A stretch of 11,583 nt of DNA from assembly GCA_018969885.1 (NCBI GenBank), contig JAGWXN010000081.1, forward strand, positions 1-11,583, in the 5' to 3' direction. The position numbers were made by a program, and so were the translations under genes. The stretch is from Betaproteobacteria bacterium (GTDB lineage: Bacteria > Pseudomonadota > Gammaproteobacteria > Burkholderiales > Burkholderiaceae). The notes under the pieces are model-generated. The model had not been told where the DNA came from and ran no database searches. It was given only the letters and a program-made list of their open reading frames with translations. Below, piece by piece: positions 6,404-11,583 of this stretch (within the stretch, counting starts at the first letter, position 1; each line of letters begins with the position of its first letter).

Positions 6404-7288
6404 ATGCATCGAATCATTCCCGCTCTTCTGGCTGCAGCCGTACTCTTGGCTGTGCTGCTGTCGGCTGTGTTCGTCGTTGATCAGCGACAGTACGCTGTCG
6501 TCTATTCGCTGGGCGAGATCCGTCATGTCATCGACAAGCCGGGTCTGCACTTCAAGTGGCCCCCGCCCTTTCAGAACGTCGTGTACTTCGATAAGCGCAT
6601 CCTTACTCTCGACACCGCCGAAGTCGACCGCTTCATCACCTCGGAAAAACTCAATCTGCAAATTGATACTTTCATCAAGTGGCAGATCGTTGAGCCAAAG
6701 AGTTTTATCCGGTCGGTGCAGGGCAGCCAAGGCGTTGCGGCTGATCGTATTTCGCGAAGTCTGCGTGACGCGCTGAACAACGAAATCGCCAAGCGCACCG
6801 TCTCCGACATCATCTCAGGCGAGCGCGACAAGATCACCGAAGCGGTCCGTCAGAAGGTCGACGAAGACTCCCAGCAAATCGGCGTGCGCATCATCGATGT
6901 GGGGCTCAAACGGGTTGATTTCGCTCCTGAGGTTCAGGTGCGGGTGTTCGATCGCATGCAGTCTGAGCGTAAGCGCGTAGCCAACGAGCGCCGCGCCACG
7001 GGGTCAGCAGAATCGGACAAGGTGCGAGCCGATGCCGAGCGCCAACGTGAGGTCATCCTTGCCGAGGCCTATCGCGATGCGCAACGCGTCAAGGGCGAGG
7101 GCGATGCCCGGGCCTCAGCGATCTATGCGGAAGCCTTCGGACAGAACCCCGAGTTCGCCGATTTTTATCGTAGCCTCGAGGCGTATCGCGCTACCTTCCG
7201 GTCACGCAGCGATGTGCTGGTGCTAGACCCGTCCTCCGACTTCTTCCGCTACCTTCGCAGTTCCACGCCGCAGCGCCCCGCGCGCTGA
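6404..7288 (+). CDS. hflC: FtsH protease modulator HflC (SPFH/band 7 protein)
   Basis: 294 residues. Partner of HflK in the periplasm-facing complex around FtsH. An uncleaved N-terminal membrane anchor lies at about residues 4-24 (IIPALLAAAVLLAVLLSAVF), followed directly by the band 7 domain with the characteristic VVDQRQYAVVYSLGEI, the turn KPGLHFKWPPPFQNV and FDKRILTLDT. The later conserved part includes VGLKRVDFAPEV, then the charged helix with ERKRVANERRATGSAE and the 'AEAYRDAQRVKGEGDA' repeat typical of HflC, and FYRSLEAYRATF near the C-terminus. The start at ATG 6404 has a good ribosome binding site, GGGAG at 6391-6395, 8 bases upstream; in-frame starts within hflK would only add unrelated sequence. 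The short gap after hflK and the shared complex imply co-translation in matched amounts. Confidence 0.96.
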   Translation: MHRIIPALLAAAVLLAVLLSAVFVVDQRQYAVVYSLGEIRHVIDKPGLHFKWPPPFQNVVYFDKRILTLDTAEVDRFITSEKLNLQIDTFIKWQIVEPKSFIRSVQGSQGVAADRISRSLRDALNNEIAKRTVSDIISGERDKITEAVRQKVDEDSQQIGVRIIDVGLKRVDFAPEVQVRVFDRMQSERKRVANERRATGSAESDKVRADAERQREVILAEAYRDAQRVKGEGDARASAIYAEAFGQNPEFADFYRSLEAYRATFRSRSDVLVLDPSSDFFRYLRSSTPQRPAR

Positions 7289-7292
7289 TGCG

Positions 7293-7484
7293 ATGACCGA
7301 TCTCTGGCCGCTGGTCCTGGGATTGGTCCTGGTTCTCGAGGGTCTGCTGCCGCTGCTCGCGCCAGGTCTTTGGCGCGATTTCTTTGTGCGTGTGGCGGCC
7401 ATGCGTGACGGTCAAATCCGATTCATGGGAATGATCGCTACCGTGATCGGTTTGGCGCTCATAGCGTTTTCTGAACTAAAATAA
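7293..7484 (+). CDS. DUF2065 family small membrane protein (YjeT-like)
   Basis: 63 residues, starting 4 bases after the hflC stop (TGATGCGATG). Two hydrophobic helices are visible: about residues 4-25 (LWPLVLGLVLVLEGLLPLLA) and 43-60 (FMGMIATVIGLALIAF), joined by a short loop WRDFFVRVAAMRDGQIR. The pattern 'GLVLVxEGLLPxLxPxxWR' followed by 'R..G......G' is typical of DUF2065, whose E. coli member YjeT sits at the same place, between hflC and purA. No function is established for the family; the constant linkage to hflKC suggests an inner-membrane role connected with FtsH or membrane quality control, but this is inference. No Shine-Dalgarno sequence is seen, so translation is probably coupled to hflC. 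Confidence 0.9.
   Translation: MTDLWPLVLGLVLVLEGLLPLLAPGLWRDFFVRVAAMRDGQIRFMGMIATVIGLALIAFSELK
7452..7482 (+). promoter_or_regulatory. Candidate promoter for hisZ-purA inside the end of the DUF2065 gene
   Basis: TAAAAT at 7477-7482 matches the -10 consensus in five of six positions and stands out in this GC-rich sequence. The best -35 partner is TTGGCG at 7452-7457 (four of six), but the spacer of 19 bases is longer than ideal. It would give a transcript starting near 7489 and a ~45-base leader for hisZ. Prediction by eye only. Confidence 0.3.
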
Positions 7485-7499
7485 CGGGTTTTGCCCGTT
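7483..7499 (+). terminator. Small hairpin after the DUF2065 gene, possible weak terminator
   Basis: AACGGG (7483-7488) and CCCGTT (7494-7499) form a perfect 6-base-pair stem around the loop TTTTG, directly at the stop codon. Only one further T follows, so there is no U-tract, and strong rho-independent termination is unlikely. It may slow or partly stop read-through from hflC, or simply protect an RNA end. Confidence 0.25.
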
Positions 7500-7534
7500 T
7501 ACAACCGCCCCTTCTTCAACCTGGCCCGGTGACC

Positions 7535-10049
<2,515 letters not shown>

Positions 10050-10060
10050 CCTGACCTTTC

Positions 10061-10064
10061 GGAG
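10061..10064 (+). promoter_or_regulatory. Ribosome binding site of the phosphoribosyltransferase gene
   Basis: GGAG lies 6 bases before ATG 10071. The in-frame TTG directly before it (10068) would be only 3 bases away, so ATG is the better start. Confidence 0.6.
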
Positions 10065-10070
10065 CGATTG

Positions 10071-10577
10071 ATGAAAGACCTCTATGTGTCCTGGGACGAA
10101 TACAACCGACTGATCGAGAAGCTTGCGCTCAAGGTCTGGGAGTCGGGGTGGACGTTTGACGCCATTCTGTGTCTCGCCCGCGGGGGTCTGCGGGTGGGTG
10201 ACGTGATGTCGCGACTGTTCGACAAACCGCTGGGCGTACTGTTCACCAGTTCCTACCGCGAGAATGCGGGGACCACCCAAAGCCGCCTTCTGATCGCTGA
10301 TCACATCAGCAGCGCTGCGCCCATGCCATCGGGTCGCTGGTTACTGGTTGATGATCTGGTCGATAGCGGCGCAACCCTGGTCGAAGTGATCCCGCATCTC
10401 CGGGCGAACCGTCCCGATGTTGAAGAAATCCGTAGCGCGGTGCTTTGGCGAAAGGGTGCCTCGGTGGCCGAGCCCGACTATTACATCGAGCATCTGCCAA
10501 GCAATCCCTGGATTCACCAGCCGTTTGAAGAATACGACCACATGAGCCCGAATGACCTGAAAGCTCGCTGGGGCTGA
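10071..10577 (+). CDS. Type I phosphoribosyltransferase, Gpt-like (purine salvage)
   Basis: 168 residues. The PRPP-binding signature of type I phosphoribosyltransferases is clear: LLVDDLVDSGATL at 91-103, with the two acidic residues and the DSGAT phosphate loop; ARGGL at 36-40 is the pyrophosphate-loop region. The start LYVSWDEYNRLIEKLA and the end YYIEHLPSNPWIHQPFEEYD resemble xanthine/guanine phosphoribosyltransferase (Gpt: 'VTWD...' and 'DTWIEQPWD'), so a purine base is the likely substrate, converted with PRPP to its nucleotide in the cytoplasm. The exact base (xanthine, guanine or hypoxanthine) cannot be read from the sequence. Position behind purA fits purine metabolism and is common in Burkholderiales. 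The middle (residues 64-90) is longer than I recall for E. coli Gpt. The monooxygenase gene starts 3 bases after the stop. Confidence 0.88.
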   Translation: MKDLYVSWDEYNRLIEKLALKVWESGWTFDAILCLARGGLRVGDVMSRLFDKPLGVLFTSSYRENAGTTQSRLLIADHISSAAPMPSGRWLLVDDLVDSGATLVEVIPHLRANRPDVEEIRSAVLWRKGASVAEPDYYIEHLPSNPWIHQPFEEYDHMSPNDLKARWG

Positions 10578-10580
10578 CAC

Positions 10581-11583
10581 ATGGTTCAACCGATTCAAAC
10601 GCCGGTGTTGATTGCCGGCGCAGGCCCGGTCGGTTTGCTGGTCGCGCTACAACTCGCGCGAATGGGCGTGGGGTGCACCGTCGTGGAGGCAGAGCCTGGC
10701 CTCACTCATGATTTGCGTGCCGGCACGTTTCATCCCCCCACCATTGAAATGCTGGAGAAGGTAGGGGTGGCCGCGCCCATGCTCGAACTGGGGATCAAGG
10801 TGCCGCGCTGGCAGTCCTGGGATCTGGCGCATGGCATGGTCGCCGAATGGGATCTGTCGCTCCTGAAGGACGACACACCCTACCCGTTTCGTCTGCACCT
10901 CGAGCAACACCGGCTCACGCCCATCATCTTCCGATTGCTCAAGCAATACCCCCACGCGCAGGTGCTCTTCGATCATCGGTTCGAGAGCATGGTGCAGCAC
11001 GCTGATTATGTCGAGGCGAATCTGGTAACCGCGGCGGGCCAGGTATCGATCCGTGCCGACTGGCTGGTGGGGGCCGATGGTGGCCGCAGTCAGGTTAGAA
11101 AGAGCGCTGATATTGAGTTCGCTGGCTACACCTGGCCAGAGCGATACAGCGTCATCAGTACGCGTCACGACTTTGCTCATCATGGGTTTCGCGAAAACGC
11201 CTACATCAGCGATCCGGTGCAGTGGTGCGCGGTTTTCAAGATGCCCGATGAGGGACCGCCCGGGCTCTGGCGTATGACCTTGCCGGTTGGCGCCGATGCG
11301 ACTGACGAGGCCGTGCTCGCCGGGCCCTACGCGCAGCACTGCATCCGCAGGCTGACCGGGCACGATGAGTCGGTGGAATATCCGGTGGTGCACCAGAGCA
11401 TCTACAGCGTTCACCAGCGGGTGGCGGTGACCATGCGCAAGCATCGGGTTCTGCTCGCAGGCGATGCAGCGCACGTCAATAATCCGCTCGGCGGGTTTGG
11501 CCTCAACAGCGGCATTCACGATGCGCTGGCGTTGGGCGAGATGCTGGCGGCGGTTGCTTCAGGCGCTGAGGATCAGGCGCTTC
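10581..11583 (+). CDS. FAD-dependent class A aromatic-type monooxygenase (3' end outside the window)
   Basis: 334 codons are visible from ATG 10581, open to the window's end. The protein has the three hallmarks of PHBH-type flavoprotein hydroxylases: the dinucleotide-binding GAGPVGLL at 13-20 following a hydrophobic strand, the 'DG' motif GADGGRSQVR at 164-173, and the 'GD' motif GDAAHVNNPLGGFGLNSGIH at 294-313 that binds the FAD ribitol and phosphate. RAGTFHPPTIEMLEKVGV near 46-63 is also seen in this group (FAD_binding_3 family, which includes MhpA and pentachlorophenol monooxygenases). Such enzymes use NAD(P)H and oxygen to hydroxylate phenolic or other aromatic compounds; the substrate here cannot be told. 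A GGGG at 10570-10573, 7 bases upstream, can serve as ribosome binding site. The 3-base gap to the upstream gene suggests coupling, but functionally it does not fit a purine operon and probably begins an accessory or catabolic set. Confidence 0.9.
   Translation, partial: MVQPIQTPVLIAGAGPVGLLVALQLARMGVGCTVVEAEPGLTHDLRAGTFHPPTIEMLEKVGVAAPMLELGIKVPRWQSWDLAHGMVAEWDLSLLKDDTPYPFRLHLEQHRLTPIIFRLLKQYPHAQVLFDHRFESMVQHADYVEANLVTAAGQVSIRADWLVGADGGRSQVRKSADIEFAGYTWPERYSVISTRHDFAHHGFRENAYISDPVQWCAVFKMPDEGPPGLWRMTLPVGADATDEAVLAGPYAQHCIRRLTGHDESVEYPVVHQSIYSVHQRVAVTMRKHRVLLAGDAAHVNNPLGGFGLNSGIHDALALGEMLAAVASGAEDQAL

Noticed and set aside
10647..11519. Open frame of 290 codons on the - strand at the end of the window
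   Set aside because: It is opposite the flavin monooxygenase, which carries all three FAD motifs in the + frame; the - strand translation has no family features.

Overview
The window is a high-GC stretch of bacterial chromosome. Gene content and order (hisS - yfgM-like - bamB - der - hfq - hflX - hflK - hflC - DUF2065 - hisZ - purA - phosphoribosyltransferase) match the conserved core cluster of Betaproteobacteria, most likely order Burkholderiales. Three things point there: hisZ lying between the hflKC block and purA, a short 78-residue Hfq, and a short HflX. The species cannot be named from this window. Every complete gene is on the + strand, and gaps are very small except one of about 150 bases before hfq.

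Positions 1-3593 form the first block: the 3' end of histidyl-tRNA synthetase, a membrane-anchored YfgM-like protein, the outer-membrane assembly lipoprotein BamB, and the double-GTPase ribosome factor Der. YfgM and BamB act in the export and folding of envelope proteins; HisS and Der belong to translation and ribosome assembly. The junctions are 18, 4 and 2 bases, which suggests one transcript.

Positions 3594-7484 hold the hfq block: hfq, hflX, hflK, hflC and a small DUF2065 membrane protein. Hfq is the RNA chaperone, HflX a ribosome-associated GTPase, and HflK/HflC the membrane complex that encloses and modulates the FtsH protease. The DUF2065 gene keeps the place that yjeT has between hflC and purA in E. 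coli. hflX has no usable ATG, GTG or TTG for its conserved N-terminus; the best candidate is a CTG overlapping the hfq stop codon.

Positions 7485-10577 hold metabolic genes: hisZ (regulatory subunit of the short-form ATP phosphoribosyltransferase of histidine synthesis), purA (adenylosuccinate synthetase) and a Gpt-like purine phosphoribosyltransferase. Histidine synthesis, AMP synthesis and purine salvage all draw on the PRPP/purine pool. From 10581 to the end runs the first 334 codons of a class A flavoprotein monooxygenase, which is not part of the conserved core and probably marks the change to accessory or catabolic genes.

I found no mobile element, CRISPR array, RNA gene or unfamiliar gene system. 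Most of the window is well-conserved housekeeping DNA. The points most worth checking are the hflX start, a short direct repeat flanking the hfq start codon, and the acidic linker in Der.
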